In this document: piece after piece, positions 63,451-64,000 of the stretch
Layout of the letters: each line of letters opens with the position of its first letter
Position numbering within the stretch: the first letter of the stretch is position 1
DNA from: Opitutia bacterium
GTDB lineage: Bacteria > Verrucomicrobiota > Verrucomicrobiia > Opitutales > Opitutaceae
DNA length: 64,000 bases
NCBI GenBank assembly: GCA_016217595.1
Contig: JACRHS010000004.1
Location: 62,001 to 126,000 of the forward strand
Direction of reading: 5' to 3'
Position numbers and translations under genes: made by a program
The notes under the pieces: generated by a model
The model's database searches: none
What the model was told of the DNA's origin: nothing
Seen by the model: the letters and a program-made list of their open reading frames with translations, nothing else

Positions 63451-64000
63451 TCAATGATCCGCACGCAGGCTCACCTGCACCGTGCCGCTCAGATCACGCG
63501 ACACGCGCACCGGTAAAACTTCTTCCAACGCCGTGCAAAAGCCGTCGAGGTCATCGAGGCTGAAACGGCCGCCGACGCGCAACTGCGCCGCGCCCGCCGT
63601 CGCCGTGAGGCCGCGCCCGTGATAGCGGGCGAAGCGGGCGAGCGCCTCGTGCAGCGGCACGCGATCAAACACGATCTGCCCCTGCCGCCACGCGAGGACA
63701 TCGTCGAGCGCCGCCGTCGAAAGCGTCTGCACGCCGGTGCCGGCGCTGGCGGAAAACCGTTCGCGCGCGCCGAGCGCCACCGGGGCGGAATCACGACCAA
63801 GCGCGCCGGGGCGCACCTGCACCGAACCCTCGACCACGGTCACATCGAACTCAGAGGCCGACTCGGTGCGCACATCGAAAACCGTGCCGGTCACGCGCAC
63901 CGAGCCCGCGGGCGTCTCGACGATGAAGGGCCGCGCGGAGTCTTTGCTCACGCGGAAAAACGCCTCGCCGCCGGCGAGCCGCACGCGACGTTCGCTCTTG
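63451..64000 (-). CDS. FecR-family anti-sigma regulator (N-terminus beyond window)
   Basis: C-terminal 183 codons visible, open at the right edge. FecR beta-rich core: RLAGGEAFFRVSKDSARPFIVETPAGSVRVTGTVFDVRTE (in part), VVEGSVQVRPGALG, then WRQGQIVFDRVPLHEALARFARYHG. The end resembles the STN-like domain that contacts the receptor. It sits 21 bases upstream of the FecA-like gene, so the pair forms a FecIRA-type signal system. An ECF sigma factor gene is expected beyond base 64000. Confidence 0.9.
   Translation of the reverse strand, partial: KSERRVRLAGGEAFFRVSKDSARPFIVETPAGSVRVTGTVFDVRTESASEFDVTVVEGSVQVRPGALGRDSAPVALGARERFSASAGTGVQTLSTAALDDVLAWRQGQIVFDRVPLHEALARFARYHGRGLTATAGAAQLRVGGRFSLDDLDGFCTALEEVLPVRVSRDLSGTVQVSLRADH

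Noticed and set aside
61693..63516. 607-residue plus-strand frame opposite the FecA-like receptor
   Set aside because: No family pattern; complementary to a receptor with all expected domains.

Overview
The window is high-GC bacterial DNA with dense coding on both strands. It carries several large TonB-dependent receptors with signal peptides, secreted beta-propeller, beta-helix and carbohydrate-binding proteins, a complete mreBCD-PBP2 wall-elongation cluster, an LpoB-type lipoprotein cluster and many multidomain histidine kinases. Start codons are often preceded by C/T-rich sequence rather than a Shine-Dalgarno motif. This points to a Gram-negative polysaccharide-degrading member of Verrucomicrobiota, most likely Opitutaceae. 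The assignment is inferred from gene content only; there is no rRNA in the window.

Left part (1-11.2 kb): the front of a metal-type TonB receptor (ZnuD-like, cut by the window edge), a small His/Cys membrane protein, an orphan hypE (hydrogenase maturation), a polytopic protein resembling eukaryotic ALG10 glucosyltransferase, then a lower-GC pair made of a 1008-residue TonB receptor and a secreted protein with three carbohydrate-binding-like repeats and a propeller. A tRNA-Gly(UCC) follows. At 11.3-17.3 kb lies a sulfur block: sbp-cysT-cysW-cysA-cysK on the minus strand, with a divergent CbiX-like chelatase gene that probably serves siroheme synthesis.

17.4-24.3 kb: divergent electron-transfer flavoprotein genes (etfB, etfA) and an ETF dehydrogenase-like protein with a ferredoxin-like tail. 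They are separated by an oppositely oriented hybrid histidine kinase lacking a sensor domain and by a VapBC toxin-antitoxin pair. 24.5-25.6 kb is a lower-GC accessory patch with a lipoprotein and a decayed PIN toxin. A secreted sialidase-like enzyme and guaA follow.

29.7-39.7 kb: cell-envelope hub, mreB-mreC-mreD-mrdA, then (opposite strand) MATE efflux and a lipoprotein cluster LpoB / COG3014 / YcfL-like / an unrecognised LpoB-region protein, plus a duplicated glycine-zipper protein. 39.8-45.8 kb: a marR-adaptor-RND efflux operon and two tandem Hsp20 genes. 45.9-50.2 kb: Gfo/Idh/MocA oxidoreductase, FKBP isomerase, a bacterial serpin, a YgjP-like metalloprotease and a YfcE-like phosphoesterase.

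50.6-57.6 kb: a four-gene signalling cassette (PocR kinase, dCache-like/PAS kinase, stand-alone receiver, REC-PAS-PAS-kinase-REC hybrid) with no DNA-binding output. 57.6-64 kb: a secreted beta-helix protein, an unusual acyl carrier protein with an N-terminal extension, and a FecA-type TonB receptor with its FecR regulator, cut by the right edge.

The best candidates for under-described biology are the output-less phosphorelay cassette, the LpoB-type cluster beside mreBCD, the divergent ETF/ETF-dehydrogenase set, the ALG10-like protein and the serpin group.
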